This document shows positions 51,580 to 59,939 of a stretch of 64,000 nucleotides of DNA, piece by piece (positions within the stretch are counted from its first letter, which is position 1; the number at the start of each line of letters is the position of its first letter). The notes beneath the pieces were generated by a model. That model saw nothing but the letters and a program-made list of their open reading frames with translations. It did not search any database and had not been told where the DNA came from. A program made the position numbers and the translations under genes. Source of the DNA: SZUA-430 sp964647355 (GTDB taxonomy: Bacteria > Pseudomonadota > Alphaproteobacteria > Micropepsales > Micropepsaceae); NCBI GenBank assembly GCA_964647355.1, contig CAZYGK010000002.1, positions 1-64,000 on the forward strand, given 5' to 3'.

Positions 51580-52925
51580 CCGCGTTTCTGAAGCGCTCGC
51601 GCATTTCAAAAGTTATGACCGACCTGGCGGGCAGCGACCTCGACTTTGCCGCGGCCGAGTCGCGACTTGATGCGGCGCGCGTCGTCGTGCTCCTCGGCAA
51701 CGATCAGAAGGGCACTGCCGCCGGCCAGGCCGCCGCGCTCACGGCGCTGGCGACGGCTCTGAAGTGCTTCGCGAACGCGGCGCTGGTGATGGATGGCGAT
51801 TTAATGCTCCTCAAGCCGATGCCGACCGGCGCAACGCTTGGCACTGCGGCGCGCGGACTTGGCGCTGCGGTCGCGATCGCCGTGCCGCCAGACGCGACAC
51901 ACGTCATCAAAATCGGCGACGCGGATTGCTCCGGCTCGTCCTTCGTCCGCTGCTGGTGGGACGGCTGGCTTGCAGGCGTCGTCCCCGTCTGGGACGACCG
52001 ACGCTTCGGCGCGAGTGGCAATCCGCTTGCCGGCGTCTTTGCGGGCGCCGTCGCGGTGCGCGAGGTTTTCGCCTCGGTGCTGGGTTATGGTAGAGTCGGA
52101 GGACGTGTCTCAATCGCGTCGTTGTGGGAGCCTTGGAGCGCGCCGGACGAAGCCCGCCCGGGACCGACCGAAGCGTTCTTCCCCACCCGGCTCTGGTTCA
52201 TCGGCCTTGGTCATCTGGGCCAGGGCTTCTTGTGGGCCGGTGGATTTCTGCGCGGCATCGCGCCCGAGATCGTCTTGCAGGACGATCAGACGGCGAACGA
52301 AGAGAACGAAGGCACCGGCCTTCTGACGTTCGCGGATCGCCTGGGCGAAAAGAAAACGCGCATCGCCGCCCATTGGATAGAGAAGATCGGCTGGAAGACA
52401 TCGCTTATCGAACGCCGGCACTTTGGCGACATCCCCGTGCTTCCAACCGATCCTGCGATCGTCGTCGCGGGTTTGGACAGCCTTGACGCGCGACTGAAGA
52501 TCGCCAGCGCGGGCTTCGACCACGTGATCGACGTGGGCCTTGGTCATGGCCCAAGAGATTTCGAGGGAATGCAGATTCGGGTCGTCGGTAAAGGCGTGGA
52601 CCTGCAAGGGCTATGGGCGCACGCGGAAAAGGGCAAGGACGTCGATGCGTTGATGCACTCGAAGGCCTACGCACTCCATGCTGCGAAGACGGATAGATGC
52701 GGTACGCGGGTCTTGGCCAGCGCCAGCGTCGCGGTGCCGTTCGTTGGCGCCGCAGCTGGCGCCGCTACGATCGCGCAGATCTTCCGCCTGACTTGCGGCC
52801 TCACGACGCCGAAGCTCGTTCAGATGGAATTCGGGACGCCGGAGATGGTCGTCGCGGGCGCAATGAACGATCCGACAAAAGCCGCAATCGGCAGCATGCC
52901 GGTTCGCTTCGACATGAACACGTAA
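51576..52925 (+). CDS. bilD: Bil E1-like (ThiF/UBA) activating enzyme
   Basis: Protein of 449 residues. The C-terminal half is a ThiF/E1 adenylation domain with the ATP loop GLGHLG at 210-215, QDDQTANEENEGTG at about 235-248 and VAGLDSLDARL near 297-307. Cys375 in TDRCGTR is a candidate catalytic cysteine. The N-terminal 200 residues are a family-specific inactive adenylation-like domain. ATG at 51576 overlaps the bilC stop (ATGA). It activates BilA with ATP and passes it to BilB. Confidence 0.88.
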   Translation: MTAFLKRSRISKVMTDLAGSDLDFAAAESRLDAARVVVLLGNDQKGTAAGQAAALTALATALKCFANAALVMDGDLMLLKPMPTGATLGTAARGLGAAVAIAVPPDATHVIKIGDADCSGSSFVRCWWDGWLAGVVPVWDDRRFGASGNPLAGVFAGAVAVREVFASVLGYGRVGGRVSIASLWEPWSAPDEARPGPTEAFFPTRLWFIGLGHLGQGFLWAGGFLRGIAPEIVLQDDQTANEENEGTGLLTFADRLGEKKTRIAAHWIEKIGWKTSLIERRHFGDIPVLPTDPAIVVAGLDSLDARLKIASAGFDHVIDVGLGHGPRDFEGMQIRVVGKGVDLQGLWAHAEKGKDVDALMHSKAYALHAAKTDRCGTRVLASASVAVPFVGAAAGAATIAQIFRLTCGLTTPKLVQMEFGTPEMVVAGAMNDPTKAAIGSMPVRFDMNT

Positions 52926-52927
52926 AA

Positions 52928-53836
52928 TCAGGTTTCCTGATTGCGGCGTAAATCCGCTAGGCGCTCAAGCAAGGACGTGCGCGGCTGCGTGCCAATGTTT
53001 TGCCGCACGTAGTCCAGCATTGTGTCATCTTGACCGTAAACCTTCCCCACGGCATGCGCGGCTATGAAGCGGTTCACGACTTCAACGCGTTGCTCCGGAT
53101 CGCATGCGAGAAATATGCGTTTCGTGTCGAGATCCTTTGTCGCGACAAACAGTGCATGCGGTCCAACCGGCAGCAAAATGTATGCGTGTTCTTCGCCGAG
53201 CGTTGGCGTCATGATGACCGGTCTATCAGATGTCAGAAACGTACCGGCACTGGCGGGCGGTCGAATCACAAACCAGTGCATGTTGTTGATCAATTGTCCT
53301 ATTTTTGGATGGTCTATTAGGGTTGGCGCCAGAGACATCGCAAAGCGCTCCGTCTCATCGCGCGCGAATGTTGCAAAATACTCTTCGATGGTGGCTGGAT
53401 CATCCGGACCTCGTACTGCTGCATACTTCGCTTCAATGTCCGGCATTCTGCGTGCCCACTCTTCGATCGTCCCCACTTTGAGTGCCGTAACGTCCTCAGG
53501 GGCACGCATTAACAATGACATGATGAAACGGGACCATGCACTGCGCGGCTTTGGTTCTCGATGGATGCGATCATCGTCGACCTCCAACATCCCGAGCGCT
53601 TCTGCTGCCTGTGTATCCACGGACTGCATGAAGTTTTGTTCAATCGCTTGTGCCTTCTCCGGTGGAACTCCCTTCAGTTCGTAGAGGCGCAATGCGTATC
53701 CCGTTTGCGCCGGATACTTCCGTCGAGCGATGACCTCTTTGTGCGGCCGACTGAATTCGCAGAGCCGCCCATCGGCGCCCGTCCAGCGCTTGAGGTAGAA
53801 GATCGGAAGATGATGGTGCTTAAGGGGAACAGACAT
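52928..53836 (-). CDS. DUF4238 family protein
   Basis: Protein of 302 residues that begins with the HHHLPIFYLKRW signature of DUF4238, then GRLCEFSRPHKEV. Later parts include MHWFVIRPPASAGTFLTSDRPV and EHAYILLPVGPHALF. The molecular function of this family is unknown, and members are common in mobile islands. It is convergent with the Bil operon with a 2-bp gap, so it is not cotranscribed with it. A defence link would be inference from location only. Confidence 0.8.
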   Translation of the reverse strand: MSVPLKHHHLPIFYLKRWTGADGRLCEFSRPHKEVIARRKYPAQTGYALRLYELKGVPPEKAQAIEQNFMQSVDTQAAEALGMLEVDDDRIHREPKPRSAWSRFIMSLLMRAPEDVTALKVGTIEEWARRMPDIEAKYAAVRGPDDPATIEEYFATFARDETERFAMSLAPTLIDHPKIGQLINNMHWFVIRPPASAGTFLTSDRPVIMTPTLGEEHAYILLPVGPHALFVATKDLDTKRIFLACDPEQRVEVVNRFIAAHAVGKVYGQDDTMLDYVRQNIGTQPRTSLLERLADLRRNQET

Positions 53837-53852
53837 TCCGGGATTCTAGCAC

Positions 53853-54226
53853 CGGCGTTCGAGGTTTGCGCGATGGCAGGCGTGGGCTCAACAATCGGGT
53901 TCACGGAGCCGTGCGACTTTGTCTTCGACGAGCAGGTCGCATGGTGGCCGAACCTTCGAAAGGTTGCGGCGACCTACTGCAAGACCGACCTAACCCGCTC
54001 CATCGGCGCCACGCCGACGTACGGCGATGAGAAGACAGTCCTCCCGCTGCAGGCTGCGGACCTGTACGCGTGGCAACTCCGGCGCAATTTCTCTGAGAAC
54101 AAGGTGATCTTCATGCCGACGCGCCGACCGCTGCGCCAGCTCGAGCCCATACTAGAGATTGGGCACCACTACGAAGAGGACGAGGTCATGCCCGTCTCAA
54201 GAGACTGTCAAGGGTTTCATTCCTGA
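53853..54226 (+). pseudogene. C-terminal fragment of a DUF3800 protein
   Basis: The frame encodes GSTIGFTEPCDFVFDEQ followed by LRKVAATYCKTD, ATPTYGDEKTVLPLQAADL and AWQLRRN, which is the C-terminal half of DUF3800 (RNase H-like fold). The N-terminal half with its DES-type start is absent. The similarity begins just where the divergent DUF4238 gene starts. ATG at 53872 could start a short product. A truncated relic is more likely. The next 228 bp hold no gene I can name. Confidence 0.7.
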
Positions 54227-54454
54227 AACTACTATTTTCCCTATATTGGCTGAAATCGGCTCGATGTGCGCCGTGGCGATGCTCACACCCCCTTCTTGGT
54301 GGCGAGCGCGAACGTGCGTCGGCTGCGCCAGAACGGCCAAACTTCAATTGGAACAGTCTGGATGCTGACTCCGCCGGATGGACGCCCGGATGTCTGCCCG
54401 ATCAATGACACAGCATTGGAACTGCGGCCGTGCTCGCGGAGGGTTGATTTGAAA

Positions 54455-54769
54455 TCAGCCCCGCCGATTCCATACCAATCTGAGCTCCTTGCCTTCGGCG
54501 CCTTCAAACAGCGCCGCCGAAATCCCCGCCGGCAAAGTCGGATCGTCAAGACTCACGCTGAGATAGTCCCGAGGTTGGTCGCCCGCCGACCTCTTCCGCC
54601 AAGCCGCACCAATTTCAGAATCGCCCGCAAACACCCGGAACGCCGGCGCCGCTTCGTTCTCCTTATTGTCGTTCGGCACGAGACGCACTTTGACGTCGAT
54701 CATCAGGGTGCGGATGTTCCCGGCCCAGCCGCCTTCCTTGGTCGGCACGAATGTTCCGATGATAGCCAT
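54455..54769 (-). CDS. DUF736 family protein
   Basis: Protein of 104 residues matching DUF736: MAIIGTFVPTKEGGWAG, then FRVFAGDSEIGAAWRK, DYLSVSLDDPT and a RLVWNRRG end. These small acidic proteins are near-constant companions of trb and plasmid-type transfer genes in alphaproteobacteria, but their function is not known. ATG at 54769 sits 1 bp after the DUF2274 stop, so it is in the trb transcript. Confidence 0.88.
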   Translation of the reverse strand: MAIIGTFVPTKEGGWAGNIRTLMIDVKVRLVPNDNKENEAAPAFRVFAGDSEIGAAWRKRSAGDQPRDYLSVSLDDPTLPAGISAALFEGAEGKELRLVWNRRG

Positions 54770-54770
54770 G

Positions 54771-55037
54771 TCAGTCTCCTTCTCTGGTGTTGTTTGGACC
54801 TTGCGGTGGCGTTGCGCGCATCCGCGCAAAGTTTCGGTCGCTCTCGACGAACTGTCTGAGCATGAAGGGAATGAGATCGTTGAGCTCTTCATCCGCGCCG
54901 TAAACAGCCCGGTACGCCTCGGCGTAAGCCGTGAGCAACGCATGGCACGCCCGGTCGAGCGTGATGGTCAGCTTGACCGGCGCCCGCTCCGGGAGCTTCG
55001 CGAGGCGCAACGCCAAGGGTGGGCGCGGCCCGCTCAA
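54771..55037 (-). CDS. DUF2274 family protein
   Basis: Protein of 88 residues typical of the short frame following trbI: KLTITLDRACHALLTAYAEAYRAVYG and LIPFMLRQFVESDRNFARMR. A TTG start at 55037 overlaps the trbI stop (TTGA) and gives family length. The upstream extension to 55091 is antisense to nothing useful and overlaps trbI. Function unknown, genetically linked to conjugation. Confidence 0.82.
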   Translation of the reverse strand: MSGPRPPLALRLAKLPERAPVKLTITLDRACHALLTAYAEAYRAVYGADEELNDLIPFMLRQFVESDRNFARMRATPPQGPNNTREGD

Positions 55038-56260
55038 GGCTTGTATTCCCGCAAGATCAGGTCCTTGTGCACGATGACGCGCAGCGGCCATCCGGCGCGG
55101 ATCGTGATCGTCGGCTGGACGCCGAGATTGCGTTCGATCAATTGCTGGCCGATGCGTGCCGCGTTCTGCTGCACGGCCTCGCGTGCCGCGCCCAATGCAT
55201 CTCGACTGCTACTGCTTGTGCCGCTGCCAACTTCCGAGCCAACACCAAGCAACGTCGACAACGCCGCTCCCTTGATCAGCTCCCACGTATGAAAATCCAC
55301 CTCATCCTCAAGCCCCGCGTAGCCTGCGGCGTCGGTCGCCGGCAGATTGTCGAGAACAATCGAGGCGCCATCCGGCAAGATCATCCGGTTCCAGATCAGA
55401 AGCGCCCGGCGCTGCCCATAGGAGACCACGCTGTCGTACTTCCCAATCAGTTTCGTCCCTTGCGGGATCAAAAGCCTGCGGCCGGTGACGCTGTCGAAGA
55501 CGTTCTCGGTCACCTGCGCGATGACGAAGCCGGGCAAATCGGAATTGATGCCGGTCACGAGGCTTGCCGCGATCACGGTGCCTGCGAGCACTTGATCCGG
55601 CGAGACCGGAAGCTCAAGGCGATGCGGATTGAACACGTCGCCACTCGAGCGCGCGTTCAAGAAATCGATCTTGTGCCCTTGTCCTGAGGCATCGGCCGTT
55701 TGCTCGCTGCTGATGGACCGCGCCGTTGACTGCGACGTCTCCGGTGAAACGGTGGTCTTCGCAGCCGCTGCGGAACCTTCAGCGGCCTCCCGCCGCGCCG
55801 TTGTCTGAAAGAACACGCTCGCCTCGCGCGCTTGCTGCGCTTGCCGCGCAAGCCGCAGCCGCTCGGCCCGCGCCGCGTCCGCTTCGGCATCCGGATGGAA
55901 GCTGGCGCCCTGATCGATCCCAAGTTCGCGCTCCATCCGGACCACGGGCGGACCAATATCACCCTGCAACGGCGGTCCGAGTTCGGGCGGCTTGATGTCG
56001 CCATAGCTGCGCGGCAGCTGATCGAGCCCCTCGGCGCGGGCTTTGCGCTCCGTGTTGATGAGCTCCTCGCCCTGCCCCGCCGATCGAAACCTCACCGGCT
56101 CCAAGGCGATGAGAGTTGCGGCAAGGACAACCACGCAAACGACCGCCGCGATCCCAATCAGCACTTTGCGGTTGAACCGCGTCACCGGCCGCGGCCGCGC
56201 GCGCAGTGCTAACGGCTCAGCCTCGGCGTTCGTCCGCGCGCGTTGGTCGTCGCCGCTCAC
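55034..56260 (-). CDS. trbI: Conjugal transfer protein TrbI (VirB10-like)
   Basis: Type IV secretion channel protein of 408 residues spanning the envelope. It has a cytosolic tail, one membrane helix (VLIGIAAVVCVVVLAATLIAL at about 35-55), a Pro/Glu-rich periplasmic linker and the C-terminal VirB10 beta-barrel domain (PQGTKLIGKYDSVVSYGQRR, then LPATDAAGYAGLEDEVD). ATG at 56260 overlaps the trbG stop (ATGA). Confidence 0.93.
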   Translation of the reverse strand: MSGDDQRARTNAEAEPLALRARPRPVTRFNRKVLIGIAAVVCVVVLAATLIALEPVRFRSAGQGEELINTERKARAEGLDQLPRSYGDIKPPELGPPLQGDIGPPVVRMERELGIDQGASFHPDAEADAARAERLRLARQAQQAREASVFFQTTARREAAEGSAAAAKTTVSPETSQSTARSISSEQTADASGQGHKIDFLNARSSGDVFNPHRLELPVSPDQVLAGTVIAASLVTGINSDLPGFVIAQVTENVFDSVTGRRLLIPQGTKLIGKYDSVVSYGQRRALLIWNRMILPDGASIVLDNLPATDAAGYAGLEDEVDFHTWELIKGAALSTLLGVGSEVGSGTSSSSRDALGAAREAVQQNAARIGQQLIERNLGVQPTITIRAGWPLRVIVHKDLILREYKP

Positions 56261-57255
56261 CGATTGCGCCCGCCCATATCTACGGCGCCGTCAGTGCGGC
56301 TGATACGGACTATCTGCTGCGGCTCGGCGCCCAGACGAAGCTCCGCGGCGGCGAACAGGCGATCGACGATGTAGTAGCGGCCGCGAACGCGATAGTTGAC
56401 AAGCTCGGCGTCGCCGTTCGTTCCCACAACGAAGAGCGGCGGCGCCTCGCCCTGGTCGAGCCGCGCCGGGAACTCGATGTAGACCTTGCGCGTGTCGTCG
56501 AAGGCGCGCAGCGGCCGCCACGGCGGACTGTCCCCGGCAATCTCATAGCGAAAGCGCAGCTGGTCCAACATCACGCCAGCGTCGATGACTTGGCCTGCCG
56601 TTTCCGTTGCCTCCGCGTTACGCCCGCGCAGCGCGACCAACTGATCCGCTGGGTAACGCCACGACACCGCCGCCATGTAACTGCGTTCGGTACTTTCGAG
56701 CTCCAGGTGATAGACACGCCGATCGGTGGTGATCACGACGTTCGTTTTGAGGTCAGGCGCCGTCGGCTTCACAAGGATGTGAGTTTGCGCCGTCGCGCCC
56801 GTTCCGCTGGTCGTATCGCCGACAACCCAGCGCACCGTGTCGCCGGCGGAGACGGCTGTCAGTTTCTCCCCCGGTTCGAGCGCGATGTCGCTCACCTTCT
56901 CCGGCGCCGCATAAAGCCGATAGAGCGCGCCTTCGGTGAACGGATAGACCTGGACCGCGTTGAGATACCGTTCGCGCGCTGGCTCTTGGGACGCGGCACG
57001 GTTCGCCGCATCGACGCGCGCTTGTGGCGGGAGGCGCTTTAGCTTTTCACCTTTCTTCGGCAGCGGTTGGAGCTGACCGGGGAGCGGCAATGGCTCGGGC
57101 AAGGTGACAATTTCGACCGGCTTCGGCGGTTCGGGTGCTGCAACCGCCGGCTGGAACTCTTCCCGGTCGTAGGCGATCTGCGGCGGTCGCGCACCGGCGG
57201 CGCATGCGGCGAGCAGCAACGCTGAGGCAGAGACGGTTGCTTGGGTGAGTTTCAT
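56257..57255 (-). CDS. trbG: Conjugal transfer protein TrbG (VirB9-like)
   Basis: Outer-membrane core component of 332 residues with a lipoprotein-type signal (ALLLAACAAG), a Pro-rich linker and the VirB9/CagX domain (VYPFTEGALYRLYAAPEKVSDIAL, KTNVVITTDRRVYHLEL, SWRYPADQ). ATG at 57255 overlaps the trbF stop (ATGA). The longer frame upstream is a shadow of trbF. Confidence 0.93.
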   Translation of the reverse strand: MKLTQATVSASALLLAACAAGARPPQIAYDREEFQPAVAAPEPPKPVEIVTLPEPLPLPGQLQPLPKKGEKLKRLPPQARVDAANRAASQEPARERYLNAVQVYPFTEGALYRLYAAPEKVSDIALEPGEKLTAVSAGDTVRWVVGDTTSGTGATAQTHILVKPTAPDLKTNVVITTDRRVYHLELESTERSYMAAVSWRYPADQLVALRGRNAEATETAGQVIDAGVMLDQLRFRYEIAGDSPPWRPLRAFDDTRKVYIEFPARLDQGEAPPLFVVGTNGDAELVNYRVRGRYYIVDRLFAAAELRLGAEPQQIVRISRTDGAVDMGGRNR

Positions 57256-57947
57256 TGGGTTTCTCCGGCGTTGAGTTCGCGCGACCAGTCGAGGCCGTGC
57301 ACATAGATTCCGAGCGGGTTCTTGCGCAGAACTTCGAGCGAGACCGGCTGGCGGATGATGATGGTGAGGATGCCCGTCCAACGTTCGAGCTTGGCGGCGT
57401 GAGCGTTTTCAAACTTGCGCTCGGTCCATTTGACTTGGAACGAGGTGTCGGAGGCGCGCACGACGCTCGTGACCTCGACCGAGACCGAACGCCGACCGAC
57501 GGCTTTGAACGGATCGCTTGCGCGCGCAAACGCGTTCAGCGTCTCGGCCGCGCGGTCCGTCACGAAATCATAAGCATCGAGCCAATTCTTGCGCACGACG
57601 ATCGGGTCGATCGAGAGCGAGCGCACGTCGACGATGAAGCGCGAGACGGTGGCGGCGATCTCGGCGTCCGTCGGATTGTAGGCGGTGGCGGCCGGCGCAA
57701 TCGCCTGAACGCTGCCGAACTTGTCGACTTCGACGACATAGGGCGTGATGCGGCCTTGCGCCGACTGCCAGACGAGGCCTGCGGCCAGGAACGCCGACAG
57801 TCCAAGACAAGAGAGCGCCATCAACCGCCAGTTCATCGCCTGGACCCGGGCGGAGCCGATGCGGTCGTCCCAAACCTGGCGCGCGCGCTGGTAGGGCGTT
57901 TCGGCCGGCGGCGTGTCGCCGTACTTGTTCTGAGCGCGTTTGAACAT
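57252..57947 (-). CDS. trbF: Conjugal transfer protein TrbF (VirB8-like)
   Basis: Inner membrane scaffold protein of 231 residues. The N-terminal segment has the TrbF pattern NKYGDTPPAETPYQRARQVW, followed by a helix (LMALSCLGLSAFLAAGLVW) and a periplasmic NTF2-like VirB8 domain ending in NPLGIYVHGLDWSREL. Its ATG overlaps the trbL stop (TGATG). Confidence 0.93.
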   Translation of the reverse strand: MFKRAQNKYGDTPPAETPYQRARQVWDDRIGSARVQAMNWRLMALSCLGLSAFLAAGLVWQSAQGRITPYVVEVDKFGSVQAIAPAATAYNPTDAEIAATVSRFIVDVRSLSIDPIVVRKNWLDAYDFVTDRAAETLNAFARASDPFKAVGRRSVSVEVTSVVRASDTSFQVKWTERKFENAHAAKLERWTGILTIIIRQPVSLEVLRKNPLGIYVHGLDWSRELNAGETQ

Positions 57948-59194
57948 CAGTGCCCTTCCTTCAGATCGGGATTGGCGGCGGCGCCTGGCCTGTCGCCGTC
58001 CTTCACCGTCTGTTCGATCGCGTGAACGCGGCGATGCCAGCGCTGCTCAGCGCGCAGGCGCTGTGCCCAAGCCGGGGTGCCAGCATTTCCCCCGGCGGAA
58101 GCATTGCCTGAGATCGGTGCTGTCGCCGATGCCACACTGCCGCTGCCGCGCGGTGCACTCGCAGGCGGATTCCCAGACGACGCATTTGCAACTGTCGTTC
58201 CAACGTTTGCGCCCACTGAGGCCGGTGGAGCTCCTGTCGCGTTCGACGCCGCGTTTGGAATGAGAGCGCCGGAACGCACGGCCGAGACTGCTCCTGCGGC
58301 TGCGCGTGCAGCGCCGACCGCAAGACTTCCCGCCGCCATGGTTCCCGCGCCAATCGCACCGACCGTGCCGATGGCGGCACCGGCGCCAAGCTGGGGCGCG
58401 CCGGCAACCAGCCCCGTCGCGATGCCCGGCCCGAAAATCCCAAGTCCAAAAAGCGCAATCGAGGCGAGCACCAAGGTCATCGCCTGTTCGAGATTCGGCT
58501 CTTGCGCGTTCAATGCTGTCGTGAACTCGTTGAACAGCGTCGTCCCGATGCCGACGATCACGGCCAAGACCATAATCTTGATGCCGGAGGAGAGGACATT
58601 GCCGAGCACGCGTTCGGCGAGGAACGCGCTCTTGCTCCAGAGCGCGAAGGGTACGAGCACAAAGCCCGCCAGCGTCGTGAGCTTGAACTCGATGATCGTG
58701 ATGAAGAGCTGAACCGAGAGGATGAAGAACGAGAGGACGACGACGAGCCAGGCGAAGACGAGCACCAAGATCGTGACCGCGTTGTCGAAAAACGTCGTAA
58801 AGCCCAAGAGCGATCCGGCTTGTTCCATCAAGGGTTGGGCGGCCGTGAACCCGGTTCCTGCCACGTAGCCCGGCCGAAGCAGGTCTTGCGGGGTCAGCGT
58901 GTTGTTCGTGGCCTCGAGCCCCAACCCCGCAAACGACTGAAACACCACGCCTGAGAACACCGCCCAATTGTTCAAGATGAGCGCGAAAGCGCCGACATAG
59001 AGCACCTTGGCGAGGAGGCGCGCGATCAGGTTCGAGCTCTCGTCCATCGCCCACGAGAGACCTGCGAGCGTGATGTCGATCGCAACCAGGATCGACGTCA
59101 GAAACGCCACTTCGCCAGCAAGCAGACCGAACCCGGAGTCAATGTACCGGATGAATGTCTCCAGGAAGCGATCGATGACATTCACATTGTTCAT
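57947..59194 (-). CDS. trbL: Conjugal transfer protein TrbL (VirB6-like)
   Basis: Polytopic inner membrane protein of 415 residues with six or more helices (for example AFLTSILVAIDITLAGLSW) and the TrbL/VirB6 core. A low-complexity Ala/Gly/Ser/Pro tail from about residue 270 is typical of the family. It follows trbJ by 31 bp. No trbK entry-exclusion gene fits in that gap. Confidence 0.92.
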   Translation of the reverse strand: MNNVNVIDRFLETFIRYIDSGFGLLAGEVAFLTSILVAIDITLAGLSWAMDESSNLIARLLAKVLYVGAFALILNNWAVFSGVVFQSFAGLGLEATNNTLTPQDLLRPGYVAGTGFTAAQPLMEQAGSLLGFTTFFDNAVTILVLVFAWLVVVLSFFILSVQLFITIIEFKLTTLAGFVLVPFALWSKSAFLAERVLGNVLSSGIKIMVLAVIVGIGTTLFNEFTTALNAQEPNLEQAMTLVLASIALFGLGIFGPGIATGLVAGAPQLGAGAAIGTVGAIGAGTMAAGSLAVGAARAAAGAVSAVRSGALIPNAASNATGAPPASVGANVGTTVANASSGNPPASAPRGSGSVASATAPISGNASAGGNAGTPAWAQRLRAEQRWHRRVHAIEQTVKDGDRPGAAANPDLKEGH

Positions 59195-59225
59195 GGGGTG
59201 CGCGCCTCTGACTTCGAGATCCGGT

Positions 59226-59939
59226 TCAGTTCGCCGGCGTGTAGACCTGGCCGTCGCCCAAGAACCGTTTGAACTGCGCCCTCGCCTGCTCCTGCGCTTG
59301 GGCTTGGCGCGCCTGCTCGACGGCTTGAGCCCGGTATTGCGCCGCCATCAGCTCTTGGGTCTGCAATTGCTGCTTCGCCGAAAGGGCGATGAGCTGGTTC
59401 GATGCCTGTTGCGCTTGCAGGCTTCCGATCGCCGCCTGACTTTCGGTGACGAGGCGCGACAGGGTCGACGCATCCGCCTCGACGTTGGCGACGACCTGCG
59501 CTTGCACCGTCATCGTGTGCTCCAAGGCCTTCATCGCCTCGCTCCAGCGCTCCAGGGCGCCGCGCCCGAGCTCTCTCGACGTGACAGTCGAGCCATAGCT
59601 CTCCGGAAACAACCGCTTGAACGCGCTTTCGGTCGCCTTCACGTCGAAGGCGATGCCCTTGGCCTTCGCCATCAGTTGGTTGATATCCTTGAGCGCGGCT
59701 TCGATCGCCGGAAGCGAGGTGAAATCGAGTTTCTCGAGGTGCTTGGCCATGTCCTCGATCATCCGCACTTCGTTCTGCAGGCTTTTGATCTGATTGTTGA
59801 TCTGTTCGAGCGAACGCGCGGCCTGCAGCACGTTCTCCCCGAAATTCGAAGGATCGAAGACGATGACCGCGTGAGCGGGCGCGGTGACAAGCGCCAAAGC
59901 GGTGGCTGTCGTAAGAAGGAAGTTTTTGAGTCTGGTCAT
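59226..59939 (-). CDS. trbJ: Conjugal transfer protein TrbJ (VirB5-like)
   Basis: Exported protein of 237 residues with a signal peptide (LLTTATALALVTAPAHA). A long coiled-coil (FGENVLQAARSLEQINNQIKSL and beyond) and a Gln/Ala-rich C-terminal helix are typical of TrbJ/VirB5 pilus-tip proteins. ATG at 59939 overlaps the trbE stop (ATGA). Confidence 0.92.
   Translation of the reverse strand: MTRLKNFLLTTATALALVTAPAHAVIVFDPSNFGENVLQAARSLEQINNQIKSLQNEVRMIEDMAKHLEKLDFTSLPAIEAALKDINQLMAKAKGIAFDVKATESAFKRLFPESYGSTVTSRELGRGALERWSEAMKALEHTMTVQAQVVANVEADASTLSRLVTESQAAIGSLQAQQASNQLIALSAKQQLQTQELMAAQYRAQAVEQARQAQAQEQARAQFKRFLGDGQVYTPAN

Noticed and set aside
54283..54549. An 88-codon minus-strand frame after DUF736
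   Set aside because: It overlaps DUF736 out of frame and shows no recognisable family. The tail reads plausibly but is not enough to call a gene.
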